The notes under the pieces are model-generated. The model saw only the letters and a list, made by a program, of their open reading frames with translations. It made no database searches and had not been told where the DNA came from. Shown here one piece after another: positions 26,921 through 36,155 of a stretch of DNA of 64,000 nt (position 1 is its first letter; each line of letters starts with the position of its first letter). The position numbers were made by a program, and so were the translations under genes. The DNA comes from Vannielia litorea (lineage in GTDB: Bacteria > Pseudomonadota > Alphaproteobacteria > Rhodobacterales > Rhodobacteraceae). The stretch is from contig NZ_QTNQ01000012.1 of the NCBI RefSeq assembly GCF_018424695.1, positions 1-64,000 on the forward strand. The letters are read 5' to 3'.

Positions 26921-28146
26921 AAAACCGCTCCTTCATCGCCCGAAACCCCTCCATCCTCGTCTTCCTCGCCTGCCTCGGCATCTTCACGCTGGCCGTCACC
27001 ATCGCCTCCGAAGGCTTCGGCCTCGGCCTCATCTCCACCTCCTTCGTGAAGACACTGGGCAAAACCCTCTGCCTCTGCCTCGTCGCCGTGGCGATGGACC
27101 TGATCTGGGGCTACTGCGGCATCCTCTCCCTCGGCCATTTCGCCTTCTTCGGCCTCGGCGGCTACATGATCGGCATGTGGCTGATGTATGAGCGCACCCG
27201 GCTGATCGTCACCGAAAGCATGGCCGCGCAGGAAATTCCGCCAACGCCACAAGAGGTGGTCGACGCCATCGGCACGCAGATCTTCGGCGTGGTCGGCTCG
27301 TCGGAGTTTCCGCTGATCTGGTCCTTCGCCCACAGCCTCACCGTGCAACTGATCCTCGTGGTCGCCGTCCCCGGGCTCCTCGCCCTCGTCTTTGGCTGGC
27401 TCGCCTTCCGCTCCCGCGTGGCCGGCGTCTACCTGTCGATCCTGACCCAGGCGATGACCCTCGCCCTCGCCCTCTACCTCTTCCAGAACGACAGCGGCCT
27501 GCGCGGCAACAACGGCCTCTCCGGCCTGCAAAACCTGCCCGGCGTCACCGCCTCTCAGGATGTCGTCTCGATCTGGTTCCTCTGGGCCTCCGCCCTTGCG
27601 CTGGCCTTGGGCTACCTACTCTCCGCCTGGGTCGTCTCCGGCAAGTTCGGCTCCGTCATCCGCGGCATCCGCGACAACGAGGCCCGCGTCCGCTTCCTCG
27701 GCTACTCGGTAGAAACCTACAAGCTCGCCATGTTCACCCTTACCGCCTGCATCGCGGGCATCGCCGGGGCTCTCTACTATCCGCAGGCGGGCATCATCAA
27801 CCCGGCCGAAATCGCCCCCATCGCCTCGATCTACCTCGCCGTCTGGGTCGCCATCGGCGGGCGCGGCAGGCTCTACGGCGCGGTCATCGGCGCGGCACTC
27901 GTCAGCCTCGTCTCTACATACTTCACCGGCGGTCAGGCGCCCGACATCCCGCTCGGCTTCTACACCATCAGCTGGGTCGATTGGTGGACAGTTCTGCTCG
28001 GCCTCACCTTCGTCCTCGTCACCCTCTTCGCCCCCAAGGGCATCGGCGGCCTCTTCGACCTCGTCGCGCAGCGCGCCGCGCCCGATCGCCACGGGGCGGA
28101 CTATGGCCCTGACAAGGGCGCCAAGCGCGAGGAGGAAGGCCAATGA
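26917..28146 (+). CDS. urtC: Urea ABC transporter permease UrtC
   Basis: A 409-residue LivM-type permease with about ten hydrophobic segments. The GYCGILSLGHFAFFGLGGY block near the N-terminus and the GYSVETYKLAMFTLTACIAG region near the coupling loop are typical. It ends with a charged tail (KGAKREEEGQ). Its stop overlaps the urtD start (ATGA). Confidence 0.95.
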   Translation: MKNRSFIARNPSILVFLACLGIFTLAVTIASEGFGLGLISTSFVKTLGKTLCLCLVAVAMDLIWGYCGILSLGHFAFFGLGGYMIGMWLMYERTRLIVTESMAAQEIPPTPQEVVDAIGTQIFGVVGSSEFPLIWSFAHSLTVQLILVVAVPGLLALVFGWLAFRSRVAGVYLSILTQAMTLALALYLFQNDSGLRGNNGLSGLQNLPGVTASQDVVSIWFLWASALALALGYLLSAWVVSGKFGSVIRGIRDNEARVRFLGYSVETYKLAMFTLTACIAGIAGALYYPQAGIINPAEIAPIASIYLAVWVAIGGRGRLYGAVIGAALVSLVSTYFTGGQAPDIPLGFYTISWVDWWTVLLGLTFVLVTLFAPKGIGGLFDLVAQRAAPDRHGADYGPDKGAKREEEGQ

Positions 28147-28883
28147 GCACGCTTCTCGAGGTCAACGGCATCTCCGTCACCTTCGACGGCTACAAGGCCA
28201 TCCGAAACCTCAGCTTCAACATCGGCGAGGCCGAGTTGCGCGCCATCATCGGCCCCAACGGTGCGGGCAAGACGACCTTCATGGATATCGTCACCGGCAA
28301 GACCAAGCCCGACGAGGGAAAGGTTATCTGGGGCGAGATGAGCCGCAACCTGGTGGGCATGAACGAGGCCAGAATCGCCCAGGCGGGCATCGGCCGCAAG
28401 TTCCAGAAGCCGACCGTTTTCGAGGATCAATCGGTCCGGGAAAACCTCACCATGGCGCTGCAAAACAAGCGCGGCTGGTCCTCCGTCCTGTTCTGGAAGC
28501 CCTCCAAGGCCGACCAGAACCGCGTGGTCGAACTCGCCGCCGAGATCGGCCTTGCGGACGAGCTGGAGCGCACCTCCGGCGAGCTCTCCCACGGCCAAAA
28601 GCAATGGCTCGAAATCGGCATGCTGCTGGCGCAGGAGCCCCGCCTCCTGCTGGTCGACGAACCGGCGGCGGGGATGACGCTGGCCGAACGCGAGCACACC
28701 ACCGACATCCTCAAGGAAGCGGCCAAAACCCGCGCCGTGGTGGTGGTGGAGCACGATATGGAGTTTGTCCGCCGGCTCGAATGCAAGGTGACGGTGCTGC
28801 ACGAAGGCTCGGTGCTGGCCGAAGGTTCGCTCGACCACGTCACCTCCAACCCCGAAGTCATCGAGGTGTATCTTGGCCGCTGA
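28143..28883 (+). CDS. urtD: Urea ABC transporter ATP-binding protein UrtD
   Basis: A 246-residue LivG-type ATPase. Walker A is GPNGAGKT at 37-44, the signature is LSHGQKQWLEIG, and Walker B is LLLVDEP. It works with UrtE to power urea import. It overlaps urtC by 4 bp and urtE by 11 bp. Confidence 0.96.
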   Translation: MSTLLEVNGISVTFDGYKAIRNLSFNIGEAELRAIIGPNGAGKTTFMDIVTGKTKPDEGKVIWGEMSRNLVGMNEARIAQAGIGRKFQKPTVFEDQSVRENLTMALQNKRGWSSVLFWKPSKADQNRVVELAAEIGLADELERTSGELSHGQKQWLEIGMLLAQEPRLLLVDEPAAGMTLAEREHTTDILKEAAKTRAVVVVEHDMEFVRRLECKVTVLHEGSVLAEGSLDHVTSNPEVIEVYLGR

Positions 28884-29595
28884 TCCTTCCAAACCCGACA
28901 TGCTCAAGCTCGACGGGCTGACGCTCCACTACGGCCACTCCCGGATCCTCCACGGCATCTCGATGGAGGCCCGGCAGGGCGAAGTCACCTGCGTCATGGG
29001 CACCAACGGCGTCGGCAAAACCTCGCTGATGAAGGCGATTTCCGGCACCCACCCCCGCTCCGGCGGCACCGTCACCTTCGACGGCGCCGAGATCGGCAAG
29101 CTCCCGGCCCACGAGATGGCCCAACGCGGCCTCGCCTATGTGCCCCAGGGCCGCGATATCTTCCCGCTGCTTACCGTGAAGGAAAACCTCGAAACCGCCT
29201 ACGCCTGCCTGCCCAAGTCAGAGCACTTCATCCCCGATGAGGTCTTCGAGCTTTTCCCGATCCTCAAGGATTTCATCGCCCGGCGCGGCGGCGACCTCTC
29301 GGGCGGCCAGCAACAGCAGCTCGCCATCGCCCGCGCGATGATGACCAAGCCCAAGCTCCTCCTGCTCGACGAGCCGACCGAGGGCATCCAGCCCAACATC
29401 ATTCAGCAGATCGGCAAGGTCATCGAATACCTGCGCGACCGGGGCGACATGGCGATCATCCTCGTCGAGCAATACTTCGAATTCGCCTACAATCTTGCCG
29501 ACCGCTTCGTGGTGCTCCGCCGCGGCGAAGTCACCGCCCGCGGCGCGCGCGGCGAGATCGAGAAATCCACGCTGATGGCCGAAGTCTCGGTCTGA
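28873..29595 (+). CDS. urtE: Urea ABC transporter ATP-binding protein UrtE
   Basis: A 240-residue LivF-type ATPase. Walker A is GTNGVGKT, the signature is LSGGQQQQLAIARA, and Walker B is LLLLDEPTEGIQP, the last being typical of UrtE. The TTG at 28873 is preferred because GAGGTG precedes it; an ATG at 28900 would give the more usual N-terminus but lacks a ribosome site. It is the last gene of the urt operon. Confidence 0.95.
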   Translation: MAADPSKPDMLKLDGLTLHYGHSRILHGISMEARQGEVTCVMGTNGVGKTSLMKAISGTHPRSGGTVTFDGAEIGKLPAHEMAQRGLAYVPQGRDIFPLLTVKENLETAYACLPKSEHFIPDEVFELFPILKDFIARRGGDLSGGQQQQLAIARAMMTKPKLLLLDEPTEGIQPNIIQQIGKVIEYLRDRGDMAIILVEQYFEFAYNLADRFVVLRRGEVTARGARGEIEKSTLMAEVSV

Positions 29596-29716
29596 CCCCG
29601 GGCGAGGACGCCTCGAAGGGCGGATGAGCCCGCTCCGGGCAGGCCCATCAAGCACATCAGGCCTTTCTTCGCGACGGCGCAGGGCCCATGATCCGCTCTC
29701 GAAAAAGGAGCGCGCC

Positions 29717-30490
29717 ATGACCCTGCCCACCCAAACCCTCGCCCTCATCGGCACCGGCATGCTCGGCCGCGAGATCGCTCGTGGCCTGCTCGCGTCCGGC
29801 CATCCGCCCGAGCGGCTGATCCTCGCCAACACCACCGGCACCCCGCCCGAGGGCCTGCCCTGCCGCACCACCACGCCCGCCGTGGCTGCTGAAGCGGCCG
29901 ATGCGATCCTCCTCTGCGTGCCGCCCGCCGCGGCCCCGCGCCTCGGCATCACCACTGACAAACCGGTGCTCTCAACCATGGCCGGTCTCACCCTCACCCG
30001 GCTCACCGCGCTCACCGGCAGCCCGCGCGTGATCCGCGCCATGTCCTCCCCCGCCGCAGGGCAGCGCCTCGCCTTCTCGCCCTGGGCCGCTGCCCCAGGC
30101 GCCACACCGGCAGACAAAGCCCTCGCCAACGCCCTCTTTTCCGCCATAGGAACCACCGCCGAACTCTCCGACGAAGCCCAGATCGACGTCTTCACCGCCA
30201 TTACCGGCCCGGTCCCCGGCTTCGTCGCCTTCTTCGCCGAGGCGGTGCAGGCCTATGCGGAAAGCGAGGGCATCGCCCCGGACACCGCCCTCGCCGCAAC
30301 CCGCCAGCTCTTCCTCTCCGCCGGGCAGATGCTGGCGGCCGGCCCCGCGCCCGCCGTGCATGTGCAACAGATGATCGACTACGCCGGCACTACCGCCGCC
30401 GGGCTCGACGCCATGCGCGCCTCGCCGCTCGCCGCGCTCATTGCCGAAGGCCTCGCCGCCGCCACCGCCCGCGCCCGCACAATCGGCTGA
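29717..30490 (+). CDS. Pyrroline-5-carboxylate reductase-like protein
   Basis: A 257-residue NAD(P)-binding reductase with GTGMLG at 12-17 and a C-terminal helical domain carrying the ITGPVPGFVAFFAEA helix typical of ProC. It should reduce pyrroline-5-carboxylate or a related cyclic imine. It is shorter and more diverged than the usual housekeeping ProC (about 270 residues), so it may be a secondary paralogue. AAGGAG precedes the ATG. Confidence 0.78.
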   Translation: MTLPTQTLALIGTGMLGREIARGLLASGHPPERLILANTTGTPPEGLPCRTTTPAVAAEAADAILLCVPPAAAPRLGITTDKPVLSTMAGLTLTRLTALTGSPRVIRAMSSPAAGQRLAFSPWAAAPGATPADKALANALFSAIGTTAELSDEAQIDVFTAITGPVPGFVAFFAEAVQAYAESEGIAPDTALAATRQLFLSAGQMLAAGPAPAVHVQQMIDYAGTTAAGLDAMRASPLAALIAEGLAAATARARTIG

Positions 30491-30588
30491 CAGCGGGGCC
30501 GCTCTCACATCCACGTCATCCGACATATCCCGGCTATCCCCCGGCGCCCCGCCGCGCTACCTCCCGGCGCATTCCGCCGGAGCCGCCC

Positions 30589-31056
30589 ATGCCTCTCACC
30601 TTCGCCCGCCTGCCGCAGATCGACCCGAACCTGCTGCTCGCCCATATGAACGACCCGCGCATCGCCGCCCACCTGCCGCTGCTCACGCAGCCCTGGGGGC
30701 CACAGGAAGTGGCCGCCTTCGTCGCCGCCAAGGAGGCCTGTTGGGCGCGCGACGGGCTTGGCCACTGGGCCTTTCTCGATGATGAATCCTACGTCGGCTG
30801 GGGTGGCTTCCAGAAGGAAGGGGAGGAATGGGATTTCGGCCTCGTCCTCACGCCCGAGGCCTTCGGGCGGGGCCGCGCCATTGCCGCACAGGCGCTGGCA
30901 AAGGCCCGCACCGATCCGCGCATCCCCTTCGTCACCTTCCTCCTCGCGCCCTCGCGCCGCAGCCTCTCGGCTCTCACCCGGCTGGGGGCCCGGCCGCTGG
31001 GCGAGGTGGAGCACGCAGGGCAACGCTTCCTCAAATTCCGGCTCGATACCGCCTGA
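30589..31056 (+). CDS. GNAT family N-acetyltransferase
   Basis: A 155-residue acetyltransferase of the RimJ/RimL-like GNAT type. The central YVGWGGFQKEGEEWDFGLVL strand-loop and the GRGRAIAAQALAKA acetyl-CoA loop are visible. The substrate is unknown. It stands between the ProC-like and GAPDH genes without overlap. Confidence 0.8.
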   Translation: MPLTFARLPQIDPNLLLAHMNDPRIAAHLPLLTQPWGPQEVAAFVAAKEACWARDGLGHWAFLDDESYVGWGGFQKEGEEWDFGLVLTPEAFGRGRAIAAQALAKARTDPRIPFVTFLLAPSRRSLSALTRLGARPLGEVEHAGQRFLKFRLDTA

Positions 31057-31139
31057 CCAGCCGGGCAGGGCAGGGGTTGCCCCCGGCAGCCGTCCGGCGC
31101 AGCCTCCGCCCCAACGCGCCCCCCGAGTCGGAGTTTCCC

Positions 31140-32114
31140 ATGCCCACCATCGCCCTCAACGGCTTCGGCCGCATCGGACGCACCGTCCTGCGCCAGCTTC
31201 TCGCTTCCCGGCCCGGCATCACCCTCGCGCTCATCAACGACATCGAGCCACTGGAAACCTGCGCCTACCTCTTCGCCTATGACAGCGTCTTCGGCCCCTG
31301 GCCCGGCGAGGTCAAAACTGCCCCCGAGGCGCTGGTGATCGACGGCAGGCCGATCCGCTTCACCGCCACGCCCGATCTCTCCACGCTCGATCTCTCGGGC
31401 GTCGACGTGGTGCTCGAATGCACCGGGCTCGCGGGCAAGCGTGCGGTGGCCGAGCGGGGGCTGGCGGCAGGGGCGAAATCCGTTCTTGTTTCCGGCCCGT
31501 CCGACGAGGCCGACATCACCATCGTGATGGGCGCGAACGAGAGCGCCCTCACTGACCAGCGCATCGTCTCCAACGCCTCCTGCACAACCAACGCCCTCGC
31601 GCCGCTGCTGAAACTGCTCGACGAAGCCTTCGGCGTGGAGGCCGGGCAGATGACGACGGTGCATTGCTACACCGGCGCCCAGCCCACAGTGGATGCGCCC
31701 CGCAAAGCGCCCGAGCGCTCTCGCGCCGCCGCCCTCTCTATGGTGCCCACCACAACCTCTGCCGCCCGCCTGATCGACCGGGTGCTGCCTGGCCTCGCGG
31801 GCCGTATAGAGGCCCGTGCCCTCCGCGTGCCCACCGCCTCCGTGTCGGCCATCGATCTCACCGTTGCCACCCGCGAGGCGACGACGGTTGAAGCCGTCAA
31901 CGCGGCCCTCGCGGCTGCCCGTGGCCAGATCATCGGTTCCACCGATCAACCCTTGGTCTCCTCCGACCTGCGCGCCCGCGCCGAGAGCCTCATCGTCGCG
32001 CCGCGCGAAACATCCGTGGCGGGCGGGCTGACCCGGGTCTTCGGCTGGTATGACAACGAATGGGGCTTCTCTGCCCGGATGCTCGACATGGCCGAGCGCA
32101 TGGCCGGGCGGTGA
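31140..32114 (+). CDS. Glyceraldehyde-3-phosphate dehydrogenase family protein
   Basis: 324 residues. NAD binding is GFGRIGR at 8-14, the catalytic Cys148 lies in SNASCTTN, and His175 is the base. Both catalytic residues are conserved, but the protein is shorter than the main glycolytic enzymes, so it is probably a secondary GAPDH (or erythrose-4-phosphate dehydrogenase) paralogue. The GTG start of the next, frameshifted gene overlaps the stop. Confidence 0.88.
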   Translation: MPTIALNGFGRIGRTVLRQLLASRPGITLALINDIEPLETCAYLFAYDSVFGPWPGEVKTAPEALVIDGRPIRFTATPDLSTLDLSGVDVVLECTGLAGKRAVAERGLAAGAKSVLVSGPSDEADITIVMGANESALTDQRIVSNASCTTNALAPLLKLLDEAFGVEAGQMTTVHCYTGAQPTVDAPRKAPERSRAAALSMVPTTTSAARLIDRVLPGLAGRIEARALRVPTASVSAIDLTVATREATTVEAVNAALAAARGQIIGSTDQPLVSSDLRARAESLIVAPRETSVAGGLTRVFGWYDNEWGFSARMLDMAERMAGR

Positions 32115-32625
32115 AACACCTGCTCGCCGTTCCCGGCTCTGCCCGCGCCGCCTCCACCAACCGCGCTTTCCTCGCCGCCCTGGCCGAGCTGGCACCGCCG
32201 GAGCTGGGAATCTCCCTTTGGGACGGGCTCGCCGGCCTGCCAATTTTCTCCCCCGATCTGGAGGCCGCCCCGCCGCCGCCCGTGCGGGACTGGGCGGCGC
32301 AGGTGGGGCGGGCCGACGGCTTGCTGCTGGCGGTGCCCGAGTATGTTCACGCTCTCCCCGGCGGTTTCAAGAACGCCATCGACTGGCTGGTGTCGCGCGA
32401 GGAAATCATCGGCAAGCCGGTGGCGCTGGGCATGGCTCGCACCGGGGCGAAGAGGCGCTGGCCCAGTTGCGCCGGGTAATGTCGACCGTGACCGAGGGCT
32501 TCATGGAGGAGCCCTTCCTGCGCCTGCATCTGCTCTCGAAGTCCCCCGAGGAGGTACGGGCGGAGGTGCTTGCACAGGCCCGCGAGGCGCAGGCCTTCCT
32601 GTGCGCCCTCGCTGCGCGCCTCTAG
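32111..32625 (+). pseudogene. Frameshifted NADPH-dependent FMN reductase
   Basis: A GTG at 32111 (overlapping the GAPDH stop) opens KHLLAVPGSARAASTNRAF and continues with VPEYVHALPGGFKNAIDWL, the flavodoxin-fold FMN-reductase hallmark. The frame then fails and stops at 32477-32479. From about 32431 the conserved continuation SHRGEEALAQLRRVMSTV is found in another frame and ends at 32625. One missing G in the GGG run at 32428-32430 (CTGGGGCAT to CTGGGCAT) would explain it. It is either a recent pseudogene or a sequencing error. Confidence 0.8.
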
Positions 32626-32646
32626 CCTCCAGACGCGGCGCGGGCC

Positions 32647-32737
32647 GTTAACCTCTCCGGCAGCCTGTAAACCCGTATGCATCGGTTGTGCATGGAATGT
32701 GCATCACTTGTTGTCCATAAAATTTCATCGTTAACGC
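32647..32737. repeat. 11-bp-period TGTGCAT array with flanking TTAAC motifs, copy 2
   Basis: Units at 32675 (GTATGCAT), 32686 (TTGTGCAT) and 32697 (ATGTGCAT), plus a decayed unit at 32708, have an 11-bp period. GTTAACC is at 32647, 28 bp before the first unit, and TTAACGC is at 32731, exactly 56 bp after it. This is the same plan as at 3176-3267. It lies in the 367-bp gap 32626-32992 before uraH. The rest of that gap has no gene I can support. Confidence 0.7.
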
Positions 32738-32992
32738 AAGTAAGGGCCACGTAACGTGCAATGGTGCACAGTCAAGCGGCTCGGATCCTCGGTCAATCTC
32801 GCCACAAAAGCGGCTTCCGAGGTATTGGTAAGTTTCGGAAAAGAATAGGATATTCCTGAAAATCGTCTTCCGCACGCCCGGCCCGTGCCGGGTTAACCAC
32901 TGCCTGCCATACTCTCCGGCACTCAGGGGCTTCATTCCGCCCCCCGGCCTGATAGGCTTCTCCCAAAGCCTCTTCATGGAAGGATCAGCCAG

Positions 32993-33349
32993 ATGCCGGG
33001 ATATCTCACGACCCATGTGCTCGACACCGCGCGCGGGGTGCCTGCGGAGGGCCTTGTGGTGATGCTCTTCCGGATCGGCGAGGGGGGCGCGCGTGAAGGC
33101 ATCGCCCAGATGGTCACCAATGAAGATGGCCGCACGGATGCGCCGATCCTGCCGAAAGAGGATTTCAAAACAGGGGCTTACGAGCTGGTTTTCCATGCGG
33201 GCCACTACCTCAAGGCGACGATGCAGGGCGGGGATGGCGAGCTGTTTCTCAACGAGGTGCCAATCCGCTTCACCATGACGGAAGAGACCCACTACCACGT
33301 GCCGCTCCTGCTCTCGCCCTACAGCTATTCGACATATCGCGGCAGCTAG
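32993..33349 (+). CDS. uraH: 5-hydroxyisourate hydrolase
   Basis: A 118-residue transthyretin-like enzyme of uric acid breakdown that hydrolyses 5-hydroxyisourate to OHCU. It starts PGYLTTHVLDTARG, with the conserved His8, and ends with the enzymatic signature YRGS. Purine breakdown eventually gives urea, so it complements the urt/urease genes, but the other uricase-pathway genes are not in the window. AAGGA precedes the ATG. Confidence 0.93.
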   Translation: MPGYLTTHVLDTARGVPAEGLVVMLFRIGEGGAREGIAQMVTNEDGRTDAPILPKEDFKTGAYELVFHAGHYLKATMQGGDGELFLNEVPIRFTMTEETHYHVPLLLSPYSYSTYRGS

Positions 33350-33352
33350 GGC

Positions 33353-33404
33353 TTGACCTTCCAGTGACTGGAAGCCCTATGTCCAGTGACTGGAAGCCCT
33401 ATGT
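33353..33404 (+). promoter_or_regulatory. copA promoter with duplicated CueR-type operator
   Basis: The -35 TTGACC (33353-33358) and -10 TATGTC (33378-33383) are 19 bp apart, the over-long spacing of MerR-family promoters. Between them lies the perfect dyad CTTCCAG-TGA-CTGGAAG (33358-33374). A perfect second copy of the 22-bp unit follows directly (units 33361-33382 and 33383-33404). The second copy has no -35 at the right distance. Confidence 0.85.
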
Positions 33405-33440
33405 AAGGCTCCGGGCGATCCCCGCCCCGGAGTCCGTATC

Positions 33441-36155
33441 ATGCGCGATGACCACGTCGCAGAAGCCCGCCTCAGCATCACCGGCATGAGCTGCGGCAAG
33501 TGCACCGCCCGCGTTGAAGCCGCGCTTCGCGCCGCGCCCGGCGTGCGCTCCGCCACTGTGACCCGTGAGCTGGGAGAGGCCGTAACCCTCTATGATCCCT
33601 CGCAAATTACGCGCGAAGCCTTGGCGGATCTGGTGACAGAAGCAGGTTATCCGGCCACGGCTGAGCCCCGCCCCAACGCTACGATCGAAGCGCCCGCAGA
33701 GCCTGCCGCACACCGCCCTGCTGCGCCTGAAACCACCGTCCTCAACATCGAGAACATGCACTGCGCCTCCTGCGTCGGGCGAGTCGAAAAGGCCCTCTCC
33801 GCCGTCCCCGGCGTTACCTCGGCTACCGTCAATCTCGCCACCCGCCGCGCCGCCGTGACCCACGGCCCGCTACCCGCTAATGCACTTGCCGAGGCGTCCG
33901 GAAACGCCGGTTACCCTGCGCATCTCCATAGCGAGGCCACCACCACGCTTGCCATCGAGAACATGCACTGTGCCTCCTGCGTCGGCACGGTCGAAAAGGC
34001 CCTCTCCGCCGTTCCCGGTGTGACCTCCACGACCGTCAACCTCGCGACCCGACGGGCCACCGTGACCCATGGAGGCGTTGCGGGTGACGCGCTCGAAAAC
34101 GCCGCAAAATCAGTGGGCTACCCTGCAAGGGTGCAAAGCCGCCAGCACCATGAGGCCGGCCCCGCAGACACCGCGGAGGAAACGCGCGCAATGGCCCGCC
34201 GCACTCTTATCGCGGCTTTGCTGACAGCCCCTGTCTTCCTGCTCGAAATGGGCGGCCACCTCTACCCGCCGCTGCACCACTGGGTCATCGGCACGCTCGG
34301 GGAAACCCCGTGGCGTATCGTGCAATTCCTGCTCACCACAGCCGTCCTCGCCGTCCCCGGCCGCCTCTTCTTCACCTCGGGTATTCCTGCGCTCCTGCGC
34401 CGCGCGCCCGAGATGAATGCCCTCGTCGCCCTCGGCGCCGGGACCGCATGGGCCTATTCCACCCTCGCCACCTTCGCGCCGGGGCTCCTGCCCGAAGGCG
34501 CGAACCACGTCTATTTCGAGGCCGCTGCAGTGATCGTCACGCTCATCCTGCTCGGCCGCACGCTGGAGGCGCGCGCCCGCGGCCAGGCCGGGGCTGCGCT
34601 GCGCGGGCTGATGGCGCTGACGCCTGAAACCGCACCGGTGCAAACCCCGCAAGGTGTTCAGAACAAACCGGTTTCCGAGATCGCGCCGGGTGACGTGCTT
34701 CACCTCGCGCCCGGGGCCCGCGTTGCCGTCGATGGGGTGGTGACGGAGGGCGAAGGCTGGCTCGACGAGGCCATGGTGACCGGCGAGGCGCACCCTGTGG
34801 CAAAGTCCAAGGGCGACGCGCTCACGGGCGGCACCGTCAACGGCACCACGGCGCTGACATACCGCGCCACTGCCGTCGGCAATGACACCGTGCTTGCCCG
34901 CATCGCCGCCCAGGTGGAACAGGCACAGGCCACGAAGCTGCCGGTTCAGCGCACCATCGACAAGGTCACCGCCGTGTTCGTCCCGGCCGTGCTGCTGATC
35001 GCGGCCCTCACCGTGGCCGTGTGGCTGGGGGCCACGGGCGATATCTCCCGCGCCCTCGTGGCCGGGGTGTCGGTGCTCATCATCGCCTGTCCCTGCGCCA
35101 TGGGGCTGGCCACGCCCGTCTCCATCCTCGTCGCCACCGGGCGTGCCGCAGAGCTGGGCGTGATCTTCCGAAAGGGTGCGGCGCTGGAACAGCTCGGGGC
35201 CGTGAAAACACTGGCCTTCGACAAAACGGGCACGCTCACCGAAGGCCACCCTGCGCTTACCTCCGTCACGCCCGTTGGGATCGACCGCGCCGAGGCCCTC
35301 CGCCTCGCCGCCTCCGCCGAGGCCCGCTCGGAGCATCCGCTGGCCAAGGCGCTGGTGGCAGCCGCCGAGGCTGACGGGCTGGCGCTGGCCCCGGCAGAAA
35401 ACGCCACCGCGAAACCGGGATACGGGCTCACGGCAACGGTGGAGGGCAAGGCGCTGATCGTCGGCGGACCGCGCGCGACGGAGGCGGACGGTCTCGCCAT
35501 TCCGCCCGCCCTCTCTGACGTTCTGGAGGCTGCGGAAGCCCGGGCCGAAACCGCCTTCTTCCTCGCCGTCGATGGCAAGGTTGCGGCACTCTTCACCGTT
35601 GCGGATCCGATCAAGGAAGGTGCGCCAGCCGCCCTGAACGCGCTGAAAATAAAAGGCATTTCGCTCTCGCTCCTCTCGGGGGATGCGCCGGGCGTGGCCC
35701 GGGCTGTTGCGCGCGAGTTGGCCATAGACAACCCGGAAGGCGGCTTGCTGCCGGGTGACAAGCTCGCCCGGATCGAGGCGCTGAAGGCAGGCGGGCCCGT
35801 AGGCTTCGTGGGAGATGGCATCAACGACGCGCCCGCCCTCGCCGCTGCCGATGTGGGCCTTGCCATCGGCACCGGAACCGAGGTGGCGGTGGAAGCGGCC
35901 GATGTCGTGCTGCTCTCGGGTCGGCTTTCGGGCCTCGGCGCGGCGCATGACATCTCCCGCCGCACCATGGCCAACATCCGCCAGAACCTCGCCTGGGCCT
36001 TCGGCTATAACGTACTGCTGATCCCGGTCGCCGCCGGGGTGCTGGTGCCCTTCGGCGGGCCACAACTTTCGCCGATGCTGGGCGCGGGGGCCATGGCGCT
36101 CTCGTCGCTCGCTGTCGTTGCCAACGCATTGCGCCTGAGGAGGGCCGCCTCTTGA
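33441..36155 (+). CDS. copA: Copper-exporting P1B-type ATPase with three metal-binding domains
   Basis: 904 residues. Three N-terminal heavy-metal domains carry CxxC at 18/21, 108/111 and 177/180. The membrane ATPase core has the ion-site ACPCAMGLATP, the phosphorylation site DKTGT, the SEHPLAKA histidine-proline motif and GDGINDAP. It exports Cu(I). Domains 2 and 3 are almost the same sequence (37 of 40 residues identical at 103-142 versus 172-211), a recent internal duplication. Its stop overlaps the cueR start by 4 bp (TTGA). Confidence 0.96.
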   Translation: MRDDHVAEARLSITGMSCGKCTARVEAALRAAPGVRSATVTRELGEAVTLYDPSQITREALADLVTEAGYPATAEPRPNATIEAPAEPAAHRPAAPETTVLNIENMHCASCVGRVEKALSAVPGVTSATVNLATRRAAVTHGPLPANALAEASGNAGYPAHLHSEATTTLAIENMHCASCVGTVEKALSAVPGVTSTTVNLATRRATVTHGGVAGDALENAAKSVGYPARVQSRQHHEAGPADTAEETRAMARRTLIAALLTAPVFLLEMGGHLYPPLHHWVIGTLGETPWRIVQFLLTTAVLAVPGRLFFTSGIPALLRRAPEMNALVALGAGTAWAYSTLATFAPGLLPEGANHVYFEAAAVIVTLILLGRTLEARARGQAGAALRGLMALTPETAPVQTPQGVQNKPVSEIAPGDVLHLAPGARVAVDGVVTEGEGWLDEAMVTGEAHPVAKSKGDALTGGTVNGTTALTYRATAVGNDTVLARIAAQVEQAQATKLPVQRTIDKVTAVFVPAVLLIAALTVAVWLGATGDISRALVAGVSVLIIACPCAMGLATPVSILVATGRAAELGVIFRKGAALEQLGAVKTLAFDKTGTLTEGHPALTSVTPVGIDRAEALRLAASAEARSEHPLAKALVAAAEADGLALAPAENATAKPGYGLTATVEGKALIVGGPRATEADGLAIPPALSDVLEAAEARAETAFFLAVDGKVAALFTVADPIKEGAPAALNALKIKGISLSLLSGDAPGVARAVARELAIDNPEGGLLPGDKLARIEALKAGGPVGFVGDGINDAPALAAADVGLAIGTGTEVAVEAADVVLLSGRLSGLGAAHDISRRTMANIRQNLAWAFGYNVLLIPVAAGVLVPFGGPQLSPMLGAGAMALSSLAVVANALRLRRAAS

